DNA of 64,000 nt, from contig CM039462.1 in NCBI GenBank assembly GCA_022414725.1, positions 174,565,492-174,629,491 of the forward strand. Reading direction: 5' to 3'. Shown one piece after another: positions 1 through 12,812 of this stretch. The position numbers and the translations under genes were made by a program. Each line of letters opens with the position of its first letter. Position 1 is the first letter of the stretch. The notes beneath the pieces were generated by a model. It was not told the DNA's origin and did no database searches. It saw only the letters and a program-made list of their open reading frames with translations. This DNA comes from Microglena sp. YARC (Eukaryota > Chlorophyta > Chlorophyceae > Chlamydomonadales > Chlamydomonadaceae).

Positions 1-1807
1 TGGACAAACACGAAAGCCGCCAAGTCTTCGGGTAAGCAACCCTTCCACTCGTTCAACAGATCCAGCAGGTCGGGTCCAGATATGATCTCCCACTGTCATT
101 TGCAATGGTAACGGTGACAACAAACGTGAAGTTAAATGTGACAAGAAACGTAGGTGACAAGAAACGCAAAATTAAAATATCTGCATAGCACTAACTCCGG
201 GCGCCTGTAGTTTACGATTAGTTCGGGTTCAGTTCACCAGTGCTTGTTCTTTATTCTTCCTTTCCAGTTTTGAAGGTTTGGACAGGCCCTTTAGGCTATT
301 CGGCTACCCAAGGATTGTACAAATACAAACCCATGGAAAATACACACAGTAAATGGGATTATATATGTTGTTACAGTCCAGGGGTAGGCAAAACAGGCTT
401 AAGGGACTTGCCCAACTATGATATCAGGAGGGGCTCAAACAAACAAACAAACTGATGAACTGACACCCAAACAATTGTTTTACCATCAGGGGGCCTGAGT
501 TCGTGCTACAGCGATCATTTAATTTTGTATATGGGATAAATGGCTTTGAGTGAAGTCATGGAAGCATGGGAACCAATTGGCTACCCGTGGACTGTAAAAT
601 GCATACGAAGGGACACAATAATAATGTAGGAGTGGCAACGCCATTCAATCCTCCATGCCTCTGGTTTGTGTCGGGAGACACACCTCCTGGGGTGAAATAC
701 CTTCAAAGAAAGTTATTATGAGGCCTGGGGTTGAAGGTGGCAGTCCGTTTGCTTCCACTGGGGCCAACCACCTATGTAAAATTGGGAACAAAATGCCTGC
801 CCCTGGACTGTAAATACATATCGTTCAAAGGGAACAGGACTCTTTTCCAGTCAAACTGAAATCATAAGATCTGGTACAGTCTTTCAAGACCATACCGGCA
901 GTTCAATTTGATACTATTTAATTCATTCATTACATCACGTTCATACTCAGGCCATAGTTGGCTAAAAAAGGCCCACGACAAACATTCTGGAGGGTCTTCC
1001 AACTGCCCTTTACTCACACCCTGCAGTTGAGCTCTAAAAAAAAAAAAAAAAAAAAAAAAAAATGAATGAATAAATAAATAAATAAATAAATAATTAGTAC
1101 ACCATATGACGGGGCACGAGGTTGAGGGGGGCAGCCCGTATGCGTGCACTGGTGCCAAATACCAACAGAAGCGCGCTATTCAATTATCCAGTTTCTCACC
1201 ACAATGACGAGCTGTTGCTTCTCAGCAAAAACATCCAGCAACTTCACGATGTTGTCGTGGTGCACAGTTGAGGAGAAGTCAATCTGCGTTTAGGGTTTAG
1301 GGTTGTCATGGTGCACAGTTGAGGAGAAGTCAATCTGCGTTTGCACAACACCCACGGCAACAATTCAGTCCATCTATTTGCTATGATTCACTTTGTTACT
1401 GCACCTAATGCTGGGTGATTAAAGCCAACTTACATCCAACAGATTTAATTAGTTTATGCAGAAGACTTGATTCAAAATGAGGTTGGGGTTTTAATTAATA
1501 CAATCGGGGCATCCTTTTGTGAGGAGTTAGAGCCTTCAACCAACACAACTACAGAAGCGACATTCAAGTATGCGGAGGTATGAGGATAGAAAGTAGATTT
1601 TTTAGAAACTGAACATTGAACCTGAATTGGTTGATAAAGACTCCAGCATGAAGCTGGTCATGAATCCTGATTCCTTTGGAGGATGGAAATACCTCTAAAT
1701 GCAATAATAATCGCACCATTAAATTATCATCCCATGCGGGATGAAATTTTAATTACAATTCTATGATTAAATTATCACTGTAGCACGAACTCAGCCCCCC
1801 CCCCCCC

Positions 1808-1840
<33 letters not shown>

Positions 1841-3378
1841 CGTCGGTAAAACCGATAGTTTACTTGGGGGTCAGTTCATCAATATTGTTTCTTTTTAGCC
1901 CTCCCTGCCACGGTTGAGCAAGTCCCTTCAGCCTATTTTGCGTACCCCTGGACTGTAACATAAATACTTGGGCCAACTATGGCCTGTCTATGGCCAGGTA
2001 CTGTAATGATCATCATTCATTGCTTTGTCGTAGACAGGCCGTAGTTGACCGAAGACAAGCATGCTCGACAACACCAGAGGATGTTTTCCTCAAATAGAGA
2101 TTCACAGTGTACAAGCAATAAAGTAATGAAGCAGAGAAGAAATATAGCAAGTAATAATAGACATGAACATTTACAAGTCCGTTGTCATAGGCAGGTCATG
2201 GTTAATAAAGGCAAGCACATGCTGTCATGCTCTTCAATCACATGCGTGTCCAGGCAAGGCACCTTTGCCTGGGCACCAGCTTCAATTGCATGAATAAGCC
2301 TCAAGATTTTGATCATTTGATCAAGGCAACCTACTTCTCGTTTGACGACCTTGAGTGGCACACGATCCGGTCCATTCATCACCTGTAATGTGACGGGCAG
2401 GGAAAATAAATCAATACATTGCACGCCTTATTACGAGTTGAGGGGGCCAGCCCGTTTGCTTTAAAAAAAGAAGGCCAACCACCAATGGGGCAAAGGTACA
2501 TCTTCATGGAACTGTGTAGACATTATGCTCCACTTTCTTGCTTCTATACCGCATAGCTTTATCGCTTGTACCCTGTGATTTTGAGGATGGTTGGAAGATC
2601 CCCCCCCCCCCCCCCCCCCCCCCCCCCCGATTGATTTTTCAGATACTGTGGAGCGGGCTTGTCTTGGGTCAACTATGGGCTGTCTATGACAATAATGCAA
2701 TGCATAGCAAGAAGGCGACGACCGTGCTTATATCTGCTCATACGGTAGATTTGGGGCAGCCAGACAGCCACATGACTTGGAGTGATTAATTCATTATTTA
2801 GGCATTGATATCCGCTTTGGGAAGAAGTAAGTCGCGCGTAGCTGCAATTGCGCGTAGAAACAGCTTACCTTGAGAGCGACACGTAGATCTGTTTGCAGAT
2901 CCTTTGCAGCATATACAACTGCTGTCCCACCTCCTGAAGGAAACGAAAATGGGACGGGTAAATGATCTGCGCACGCAGACTGGAGCTCGGCAGTAGGACT
3001 ACCCTACTTTGTACCTAAGTTGATCAACGCAAAGTTTCATGCAAATGCGAGTAGAGAATCAGATCAAAATTCTGTCTAGCAATGTGACGAAGAGGAAAAT
3101 ATGAGAATGTGAGTTTCACCATGAAAACATTATAGACGGCTAGCATTCACAATGGTTATGTCAACATTGTACGGTAGCCAGTCATCCTAAGTGCACATAC
3201 TAGCATATGTAAGCAGAACTGCACACGACAGGGCTGAACAGATCAACCCACCAATGGCATACAGCTAAAAGCGGGTGTAATCAAAGGCATGTTTCTTACT
3301 GTTAAGCTCATGCAACACCAAGTATCGTCCACCGTTTAGCAGAGTCCCTTGAGGAAGAGCGATGGCTTCCTTATGCAT
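1..3378 (-). CDS. Protein kinase, N-terminal half of catalytic domain (partial, runs off left edge)
   Basis: Five short exons read on the minus strand: 3378-3300, 2933-2869, 2382-2335, 1283-1200 and 92-1, with GT-AG borders and matching phases. The start is the first ATG after an in-frame stop. Joined, they give the first ~125 residues of a protein kinase fold: beta1 YLVLHEL; a glycine-rich loop NRGGGTAVVY (~26-35); the VALK motif with the ATP-binding Lys (~48); KRE supplying the helix-C Glu (~64); HHDNIVKLLDVF (~72-83); the hinge LVIVWE; and GPDLLDLL. Catalytic HRD and DFG motifs would lie left of the window. The protein probably phosphorylates Ser/Thr; no subfamily can be named from this half. 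The 5' part of the fourth exon is duplicated next door, at 1303-1341. Domain call is firm; exon ends are inferred. Confidence 0.82.
365..525 (+). repeat. Interspersed repeat copy (family R1)
   Basis: A segment of about 160 bases running from the 'cagtccaggggta' motif through 'gggacttgcccaac' to 'gagttcgtgctacag'. The same order of motifs occurs inverted at 1765-1935 and forward at 22270-22440, with fragments elsewhere (for example 26283-26312, 29205-29235). No coding capacity is seen. The family is unnamed. Confidence 0.7.
1250..1341 (-). repeat. Partial duplication of a kinase exon with two TTTAGGG units at the joint
   Basis: About 38 bases holding the acceptor and first ~10 codons of the kinase exon (1283-1200) recur at 1303-1341 with one mismatch. 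Between the copies lie two TTTAGGG units (1288-1303), the plant/green-algal type telomere repeat. Only the left copy continues into the rest of the exon. Confidence 0.75.
1765..1935 (-). repeat. Interspersed repeat copy (family R1, inverted), containing a poly-C tract
   Basis: Reverse-orientation copy of the repeat at 365-525. It is interrupted by an almost pure poly-C run of about 40 bases (1797-1839), which sits where other copies have only a short run ('gggggcc'). Confidence 0.7.
2600..2629. repeat. Poly-C tract
   Basis: Uninterrupted run of roughly 29 C in a kinase intron. Similar pure C or G runs occur at 1797-1839, 19910-19930, 20010-20030, 28270-28300, 29349-29379, 33590-33616, 36412-36434 and 42229-42243. 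Confidence 0.9.
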
Positions 3379-4798
3379 GCCGTCTCGCAGTCGGATAGAT
3401 TTAAATTTCTTGAGCCTTCCTTGGTTTAAGGATGGTCGTCTTCTACAAGCTGAAGGAACGGGATGGCAGAGCTAACTTATTGACCAGAACTCAGCTTCTT
3501 GCGAGATGGCGGGAAAGATAGCTATCAGTTTGTCGATCTAGGCAGCTTTATCCTACTGGCAGCCTCAAGTGGATACTCCTATCTCGTTTAGGAACTATTT
3601 TTAGTATTAATGGTCTTGATACTCTGAACAACCCGAATGGGGATAGCTATTTATTATTGGAGGTACGAGTCGCAAGTTGCAAGCAGTAAAGAAAGTGACG
3701 CATGTCAAAAATTGACATGAATATTTATGACACGCAGTGACCAAGTTGACATGAATATTTATGACAGGCAGTGACCAAGTTGACATGAATATTTATGACA
3801 GGCAGTACCTAATTTCTCTCATTCTGCACGCTGGCGTAGCAAGAACTATGCTCCACTTACTATCTAAATTTATGTTGAAGATTTTGGAACCCTATTGCTA
3901 TCGTCTTAACTCAGCTATTAGTATTTTATTTGTTTGCGCACTACTTTTCACTTCTGCCTTACGGCGTGTCGAGAGGATGCATGAAGCTCAAACCCCGAAA
4001 GCTGATCAGCCTACAAGTTTTTCAACCTTGGCCCGGTGGAAACCTTGCGAATCAATACTCACCCGAGCCCTCTCCTGTACCGAACTACAAAATTCGGAGA
4101 TCTCGTACCAGGTCCACAATAATGTTGATACTTGCTGTCTTGTTTTCCCACTCGGCCGCGGTTTCAATCCAAGATTATCCACCACGCACGCCGTGAGAGG
4201 ATATCCTGTACCGTTGGATGCTCGTTTTCCGAATTAGTCTTCAGGCCGAGTCACGCGGGCCACATTTGGAAAGAAGTGAAGGTGCTTGGAGCGCCGGACT
4301 GTGAGGATGATCAGCGCTCGATTGGGATAACTCCAGCGCTCATGTTCACATGTTGCGTCTGCTTAGAGCAAGCAAGCAATCGTAAGTCTCCGGTCATCGA
4401 ACGTTGAAGAGATGCTAAATTTGAATAAATCTCTCATTTTTGCTTCTTACAAAAATGGGGACATGTGCAGCTTCTGAAGTAAAAAAACTTGCAAAATAAG
4501 TACTAGTGGTTACAAGTGCATAAATATTCATTGTTCAAACAATTAATTTAATTTAGGGGGCGACTCGAAGTGATGTACAAGTTGCAGCCCTGCTTCAAAG
4601 ACCCAGGCCGTGACAGGCTCACTAGACGACACTGCATAAAATTGGGATTTTTTCACCCAAGGGTAGGACCACTTTACCAAAATCCGACTAAAAAAACTCG
4701 GTAAAGCAAAAGAGCTTAAGATGTCTTGGCTTCAGAAAGCTCCGGAGGTCGCAAGTGCACGTCTGAAGACTCCAATCAATTTGGACTCACAAAGGCTT
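3379..4798. other. Intergenic region between kinase start and DBHS-A stop
   Basis: No gene recognised. It holds three copies of a 34-bp tandem repeat built on 'ttgacatgaatatttatgac' (about 3705-3805, spacing 34). Open frames at 3761-4237 and 3930-4196 (plus) lack recognisable domains and I do not call them genes. The space upstream of 3378 should contain the kinase promoter; no clear motif was seen. Confidence 0.5.
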
Positions 4799-7700
4799 TC
4801 ACTGGTAGCCCTGGTATTGCTGCTGCTGGTACTGACCTGCGCTTGCATCCTGGTAGTACCCACTGGTGGCAGGTGCGCTGGGAGCAGGCAGACTCTGCAC
4901 GCAGGATTTGTGGAAGCAAGGTGAGTGAGCAGAAAATGAGTTCATAACCATTTTGCTTTGTGGATTCATGGCCTGGGTGCAATTGTGTTGTTTAAGCACC
5001 ATAGCAAGGCATACTCTCCAAAAAATCTGGTCTTGCCAGGGAATGAGTACAATGCCATAGCACTCCACGGGAGTGGAATAGTGGAAACATGGGCATATAA
5101 AACATATTTTTGAAGCCAACGGGGATTCCCACTTGCCTCTCTATAACACTGGGTAAATAATGATGGAGGCACAAACACACCTGCTGCGGGTACTGGGTGG
5201 TATCATAGCCAGGGTACTGAGATGGAGCTGCGACAGGTGCGGCAGCTTGAGGCTGTTGGTAGTGGGAGACAGGGGCCACAGCTTGTTGAGTTGGGGCAGG
5301 GGCGTACTGCTGTTGCTGCTGCTGCTGATAAGCAGCATATGGATCCGCTGGAGCCTGCTGGGTGGCATAAGTCAAAGCTTGGGCCATGGATGGGGCACCG
5401 GTGCCGTAGTTAACAGCTGCAGGGCAGGGGGTAGATTGGTAGGCAGATCAGTAGGGACCGAAATACCATATGTTGACCAAAGAGCATGATGTCATACAAA
5501 TTGAATCATTTGATACGGTATATAAATGCCTAGTCGGACTGACGGCATCACATGATAACATCATATCAAACTACCGTTCTGTACAGGCCAGTAGTTGCAC
5601 AAAAAGCAGCATTCATGCTGCGCCTGGTGTGGGGTTGGTCGTTGAGCAGGTTTTTATCTATATATTTCAGACAGGGCGATATATTTGTCTACATGCCATG
5701 TATGTCCTCACTCTGACCTAGGCTTCCAATAATACTCAAACAATCAGGAACCAGAACCTCAGGAGATCTACATTGTATCCATATTTTCACAGCTGCAACA
5801 AATAACTCACCATGAGCCTTGGCTGGAGGAGCCTGAAGAGGGGCCTCGGCAGGTCGTTTGGCAGGGGCACCATACTGGGGGGCAGGGGCACCATACTGGG
5901 GAGCAAGGGCACCATACTGGGGGGCAGCTGCAGCAGGGGCGTATGCTGGTGGTCTTGGCCCAGGGACAGGGTACTGGCCGGGGGCCCTTGGTGGGGGGAC
6001 CTGGGGGGGCCTGACTCCGGCGGGGCCGTATCCTGGAGGGGGACGGCTGGGGGGGCAGGCTTGGGGACCTGAGGGACCTGAGGGGGGGGTACTCCGTGTG
6101 GCATCATCTGACCAGGCCTGGGGGCAAAAGCAGGAGGCTGGGGACCCGGGATTGGTCGTGGCACACCCATGGAAAAGGCTGGGTCCTGGGGAGAGAAGGG
6201 CAAGGTAGATGTCTGAGCCTAAGCAAGGAAGACAGGGATCTCTGGGTTGGGCCACCGTGAATCTGACAAGGTGTTCGGTATTAATAATTTCTCGCTAGTG
6301 GTTGGATGACGGATGAGGGCAGGAGGTGCTATGTCTAAAGGATAGCAACTAACTGAGATGGAGCTGACATTAGCTGACACGGAGACATTGCAGGAGTTGG
6401 GAAAGAGAGTGGGCATGGAAAAGTGTACAAAGACAGATGGGACCCATAAGGTCACGATATGGCAGGGCACTCGAGAGTCACCCCTGTCTTCGGGTTGGGT
6501 ACAAATAACACGGGTGACTAAACATGTCTTAAGGTAGGTGTCACATTTGGATGAGGTACCATGCTTGGCCACATGAAGACACCATAGCCAGGGGAGCTAA
6601 CAACCATTCACTTGAGAGGACATGAAGGATGCGGCAAGCAACTTGTCGAGCGCTTTTGACAGCAGAAAGCAGACAAAATGGCGGACACAAGGCGGGTGGA
6701 CAGGACATCTGGGAGAGTACTTACATTGGCGATGGCAGGGACCAAGCTCACATGCTGCACCATCCCTGGGTTCATGACCATCTGGTTCTGCAGCTCCACA
6801 AGCTTTGACTTCATAACCGCCTTCATGCGCTCGTACTCCGCATAAAGCCCATTAATGCGAGAAGACTGCCAAGGCAATTGTCGGAAGCACGTTAGAGGGA
6901 TGTGTCCAGGGAGCCGAGGATCAGGTCATACTAAGTCAGCTTGAGAGTGGCTGTGAAAAATGGCTTTGTACTTCGGATCAAGCAGTATCATGTGCTTGAG
7001 ATGGAGCTATAACAAACTATTTCACTCCACACACTAGGAAGTATCTAGTCTTTCAATAGTATACTTGCAGACCAGCATACAAATTATCAGTTTAAGCAGC
7101 ATACTAGTCCAGCAGTTCCAGCACATTCTAACACAGATCTAGGTAAGTATCCCAAATCTACCAGAACACGTCCATCAACAGGCAACCCTTAGAGCATAGC
7201 AGAATACCAGAGCTGAGCGTTAGCAAACCAGACACCACCCCAGGATTACTGTCTGCCACACTAGTTGAGGTCAGATGAGCATGAGCATGCCCTAGTTTGG
7301 ATGATCCAACATAAAAAGTGCCATGACCCATTTATTGAATCAAACTTATACCCCAGGCTACGAGGGATACTACTACAACCATCAACCTGAGCCAGACAGG
7401 TACCCTACCATGGCATACTCCTTGGAGTTCTTGGGAAGAAACCTGCTGATGGTGGCATGGTCGATCGTCACAGGGGTCAACTTCCTGTTCTGCTTCATCT
7501 CCTCTGAGTAGCCTCCGTCGCCATCCTGTGGAAAATATTGAAACGCTGAGAAGATATCCGGACTAGCAGAACGGTGAGAGATTGGACGCTGAGTGTGAAA
7601 TCGCGGGGCCTCTTCATTGTGCACTGGACAGGCAGAACTCAAGGGCTAAGCAGTTCTATGACTGTGGTAAACAAAAACCACAGTACCAGACACACACCTG

Positions 7701-10700
7701 CCACACACCCTTTCAACACGGGGTACCCAAAGCCTAATTACAGGTAAATATGCAAGACTAGAAGTGAAGTCACATGCCAAGACAGAAGTTGCTTGTTTTC
7801 AATGTTTCGCACTCACTTCAAGCCGGGCAAACTCCACTTTGACGGGCTTGCAAGTTTGTCCGATGATAAAGCACTCCTCCTGACATTTCTTCATAGCTCT
7901 GGTTGCCTCGCGCTTCCCCTCAAACACAACAAATCCATAGCTGAGGTAGGCAGGGAGGGAGAAATCAAAAGGGGCTTAAGACAGAATTGAGGCAAGCGTG
8001 GCGTAGTGATAAGTTCATATGTATTTTGACAATGATTCGGAATAAGAGGCACAAGGCACAAACACAATTCATTCATCAGGTTGTTGATACAAGCAGGCAA
8101 ACAGGATCAACGCATCCCAAGTGCACAGGTTTTGTGGTGCAATATCTCAAACAGCAACAGATATAGTAAGTGCTTTGAAAACATCGAAACAGGTGAGATT
8201 AGATCAGGGGCTCTAGTTCATCATGGGCAATGTGTCATAAGCATGACTAAGTTGGCTTGGTCTTTGGGGGGTGCATGCAGTTGGGCGTGCGGGTGATCGA
8301 CACAAGCTGGGACAAATGACATAAGCAGGGATAAATGAAACACATAAGTGCATGAAACACAAATCTATAGACGCAGAACAGGGCAGGTAGTTCAGTTATA
8401 AAACTAGGTATATGGTGAGCACAGTATTTGGCAGTCTAGCATGCAGAGAGTTAATGGACAGAAAATATACAGCCAACAGAGGGGAGCAGGGACACCAACC
8501 ATTTAGAAGCGCCTTTAGCAGGTTCCGCTACCACGCGCGCCTTCTGAATGGGTCCGAATTGGCCAAAAGCCGAAAGCAGTTGCTGCACACAGTAAGTCAG
8601 TCCCGAACACATTGCCGACCAGGTTCACAGAAAGGGTTGAGCAGTTGGCATTAACAATGCATCGCACTATCAAAAGGGCGATTCATTTTAATAGGAATGG
8701 ATAAGCAGCTGGCATTATTAATCCAGTGCCTGTTCAATGGGGTAAATGTTGCATCATCAACTACAGGTGGAGAACTGGGAGGTCAAAGTAGCGTCTTCTG
8801 AACAGACATGGAGGCAAGCTAGAGTGCGTATCAAAGATAGCACAGTCTGTCTTGGTGAGAGATATGCGGATACAGGCAGGTAGCTAGAAGAACAAGGCCC
8901 GGTTAGGCAGGAGTACCAGCCAACCAAGAATTCATCAGGCAGAACAACTGGACAATATGGCATCATAAATATATCGCCAGGCATCATGGCGAGATAGCCA
9001 AAAAAGCTTGAAAATGAAAGTGGAGTAGAACAGCTCTCTTATTTACAAGGAAACCCAGACCAAGGTCCCTGCCATGAATGGCAGATTTGACTGGAAGATA
9101 TCAAGCAGCAGTGAGATTGATTGAATATCTTGGGCGGCAGTTCAGATCGCTGCAAGTACCTGCATCCTGAAACATTGATGTACAGTGGCATAAGTTGTAT
9201 TCAATGGGGCAAAGGTTGCATGGCCAACAAGAGGAGTATAACTGCGAGTTCGAAGTAGCATCTTCCTAACAGACATGGAGGCAAGCTGCATGTCAGAACA
9301 TGTCAGGGATAGCACTGCCAGTCTTGGCAGCGTGAAAGATACGCAGATGCAGGCAGGCATATATGTCATGTAGCAGGAAGAAGATGGTCCAGTTCAGCAT
9401 GAGTACTAGCCAGCCAATATTTCATGTAGGCAGGACAAACTGGACAGCATGGCATCATACATATATCGCCAGACATCACAGTGACAGAGCCAAAAAAGCT
9501 TGGAAATGGAGGAGTCGACCCAAAAGGAAAATACAAGGAAACCCAGACCAAGGCCCCTGTCATGAAAGGCAGATATGACTGAACATCTTGGGCAGTACTT
9601 CAGTTTGCTGCAAATGCTTGGATCCTGCAGTCTAAAACATTTACATACGGTGATGAAGTGGAAGGTGGGGTAAAGGTTGCAAAATCAACAAAAGGTGGAA
9701 CACTGGGAGGTCGAAGTAGTTTATTTTTATCAGACATGGAGGCAAGCTACATGTCAGTATGTCAGGGATAGCACAGCCTGTCTTGGCAGCGTGAAAGATA
9801 CGCAGAAGCAGGTAGGTAGGTATGTCACGTAGCTGGAAGAATGAGGTCCGATTGGGCAGGAATACTAGCCAGCCAAGAATTCGCAGGCAGGACAACTGGG
9901 CAGCATGGCACCATAAATACAGCGCCAGGAATCACGGCGACATAGCCAAAAGAGCTTGTACACAAAAGAGTAGTCGACTGGTTCTCCTATTTACAAGGAA
10001 ACCTAGACCAAGGCCTCTGCCATGAATGGTAGATTTGTCTGAAAGATATCAAGAGAGATTGATTTAACATCTTGGGCGGTACTTCGGTTAGCTACAAATA
10101 CCTGCATCCTGCAACCTGAAACACTCATGTACAGTTGTAAATTGGGGTAAATTTCCGCGACATGGCAGCAGCAGTAAGGTAGAGTTAGGCAGAGTAAAAC
10201 AGTTCAGGAATAGAGCATCTTGTAGCCTGCATCTGCCTGCATCGAAAAGTTTCCAAGAGCAGCTGCTGGATACGCTAGGCTGGATATGTGCCCAGCAGAT
10301 ATCCATTTATTTATTTCCTAGATACCACACAAAACCTAAGATTCACAGCCTGACCCAGAGACAGTATTGGTGTAAATGGAAGCAACCACTTGTAGACCCC
10401 CCCCATCCCCCCCCCCCACACACACACACCCTGTCAACATTCAGTGCTGTAGATGCAAAATTACAAAATAACAGTACATCAATCTGCGGCTCAGGATGGT
10501 GATATCTGCAGGTCTACCACAGCAGTCCTACAGGATGACATGCGAAATGTAGTTCCACAAGGGTCATGCCTAGTGCCATCTTTAATCCCTGGTGAGACAA
10601 GCTCTAATCCTAAACAGAAAAAAACTGGCAGGAAATGTCTCAGAGAAATAAAGATTCACTTACCTCGTTGGTGACACTCTCATGAAGCCTGCCAACCCAC

Positions 10701-11394
10701 AGAACCCTTTGCGATTGAGACCTACGAGGTGGGGAAGCCGATATGAGTGCCATTTTCTTGAAATGCAAAAGTTGCACAGAAACAATGTAATATCAAGACA
10801 GTCTGACAACACTTCTGGGAGTCTGCCAGTAGTTCCATGATCACGATGTTCTCCTCCATTCTGTGGTGGTGCACAAAATGGCTGCTAATGACAGAATTTC
10901 GAGTGCAACCCAGCCATCGGGAACCCGTGAGGCTCCCCCAGATCTTTGCAAGTTAAACTAGGCTGCTATCGATCCACATCTTGAGGTTACTTACCATCGC
11001 ACATTCAGAAGGTTGCCATTGAAATTAGTTCGGTTCAGTTTCGCCTTCGCATCCATAGCGTCCGCAGTGGATCCCATCCTGACGATAGCAACGATGGCGC
11101 TCTTCTTGCCATCCTTGCGCACGAAGTTGTCAGTCTTCGTCTTGGACACGAAAAATGACTCGACTACAGTCCTGTTGCCATTGTGAGTCTGGAAGTAATC
11201 CTTGATCTGTGCTTCAGTCGTATCGCCTGGAATTTGCGAGTGGGTCTTTTGATCGCAAGAAAGGATGTAGATCGCAACAGAAATGGTTCTACTTCCCGAG
11301 AGCTCAGATGCAAGGTGGCTAACGTCGTCAAACAAAGCTCACCTGGAATATGGGCAACATACAACTCTACCGGATCTGAGCTGAAGGCTGCCAT
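4799..11394 (-). CDS. DBHS-like RNA-binding protein A (RRM1-RRM2-linker-coiled coil-P/Q-rich tail)
   Basis: Ten exons: 11394-11343, 11226-10995, 10721-10664, 8582-8500, 7940-7817, 7525-7409, 6865-6725, 6185-5811, 5416-5181, 4894-4799 (~505 codons). RRM1 (~10-94) begins VELYVAHIPG. RRM2 (~96-183) has RVLWVGRLHESVTNE as RNP2 and CYGFVVF as RNP1, then 'PVKVEFARLE'. A linker opening DGDGGYSEEMKQ and a charged, probably coiled-coil exon (~223-269) follow, then a Pro-rich exon and a Gln-rich end. The order matches animal DBHS proteins (NONO, SFPQ, PSPC1), nuclear RNA/DNA binders that dimerise through NOPS and coiled coil; assignment rests on architecture and RRM2 likeness. The exon at 6185-5811 changes frame inside poly-G stretches (net one base short), probably a sequencing error. 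Intron 3 carries a long tandem repeat. Confidence 0.85.
5485..5592. mobile_element. MITE-like palindromic element (family M1), diverged copy
   Basis: Diverged member of the family seen at 24293-24470, 26009-26165, 28494-28668 and 35848-35985. It shares 'gtatataaatg', 'cctagtc.gactg.cggcatca' and an end resembling 'accgttct'. It lies in the intron between DBHS-A exons 8 and 9. Confidence 0.6.
8690..10130. repeat. Three-copy long tandem repeat in DBHS-A intron 3
   Basis: Diverged units of about 0.47-0.49 kb. Marker 'gccaaaa.agcttg' lies at 8997, 9489 and 9955 (spacings 492 and 466). Each unit also carries 'tggaggcaagct', a 'gatacgcagatgcaggcagg' type stretch and 'ggaaaccca/tagaccaaggc'. No coding potential is evident; the array makes this intron about 2 kb long. 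Confidence 0.75.
10400..10432. repeat. Poly-C and (CA)n microsatellite
   Basis: C-rich stretch followed by (ca)n inside DBHS-A intron 3. Confidence 0.8.
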
Positions 11395-11914
11395 CTTGTA
11401 AGCTGATTGAATAGTTGAGATTGTTAACGCGGGAAGGAGGTGAAAACTATGGAGGCTAGTGGCAAAGGTTTGTTGTGGTCGGTCGGTCGGGGCAGGGTTT
11501 CGGTACAAGCCCTAGCTCAGAGGGGTGATAGGAGAGGGGGGGCCTACGATTTCGACCCGGACCCGTTCAGAGGGTTTCGAAGGGTCGGGAACAGGGAGGG
11601 GGGTGCCACGAAGTCAACCAGACCCGAGGTCATTAGGTTTAGCTGTAACAGGGCTTTCGGAACCGAAACCAATCTGGGTACGAGGGAAACAGCCAGGATC
11701 AGCTCGATTCGGCCTGGAAGTGGCCAATCTGGCAGATCTCGGACCCCCATTGCCTCGGGCCGATATTTGCTGGTCACCTAAGTTGCTCGAGGCCATAGAC
11801 AGGAGCCTCGAGTAGAATTAATTTTGCTTTCGAAGGCGATTTTCCGCGATTTTGCTTTCCAACTTTGCGTCTTTGGAGGTATTCGGGTAAGATATTGGTG
11901 ATCGAGGCAGCCAG

Positions 11915-12225
11915 GCCCAGCACAGGGTGGCATCGACCTAGGCCTGCACCTAGCCATAGAGGATGCCGCCTGTTGCAAAACATGCCTATAACTGCTCTGC
12001 TCAAGTTGATCCAAACGGATTTGCGAACAAGAATATTTTTGGCGCGCAAGGGCTCTGAATGACAAGGGCCTTTCTGAGTACAGAGTGGCACCCAGGTGTC
12101 ATCTACCTGCACCGAGCCAAAGAGGACGCGGCCTGGTGCAAATTATGTCTATTACTGAGCTGCTCAACATGATCTAAACATATTTGCGAACAACGCATAT
12201 TTGAGCTCGCAAGGGGGCGGAATGA
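11915..12225. repeat. Diverged tandem duplication, about 160 bp unit
   Basis: The segment with 'gaggatgccgcctgttgcaaa' followed by 'catttgcgaacaa' motifs near 11955-12062 is repeated with changes at 12115-12225 ('gaggacgcggcctggtgcaaa', then 'tatttgcgaacaa'). It lies in the region upstream of DBHS-A. Function unknown. Confidence 0.65.
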
Positions 12226-12812
12226 GAAAAACACCGAAAGCGACCAGCTCCTGCCCGCTCAGCGGCTGTGACCTGTGGGGCTTTACTTCGTGGCACCCCC
12301 CTCCCTGGTCGGGAAGGGAAACTCTGCTTTGTACCTTGGCAATTTCGTCTTGTCAGACAGACGATTTTTTCCAGGAGCAAGCATCACTTCTTGGGAACTG
12401 GTAGGCCCCCCTCTTCGTTCCCCCCCCCCCCTCCTGCCCTTGCTGGCCACCTTGGCTCGTGGCCAGTTTGACAGCAGGTCTTGCTACGAGTATTTTCACA
12501 TACGTAGAAACTAAGATGATGCAAAAGCAAGTGTCGCAGAGCATTAACGACGTATCATTATATGCTGATTTGCTCAAATGGTTGACCCTCTGAAAAACTG
12601 AAAAGTGGGGACAATCCTTTGAGCTAAAAGTTCCGGCCTTAACCTTGAACCTCTTTTCTTAATAGATTCCAAGTTCTCAAAACTCAAAACAATTTGCTAC
12701 TAAATATCAAAATAATTTGTTTACATTTCAGCAGTTATCGAGTTTGTGATTCACGCTGTCACGCACACCTTGTTTTTCTTTCTTTTTTGGTTCTTTCTCA
12801 ACCAGCAAGACA

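Noticed and set aside
3761..4237. 158-codon plus-strand frame as a gene
   Set aside because: Starts inside a 34-bp tandem repeat, has no recognised domain, and overlapping frames are equally open.
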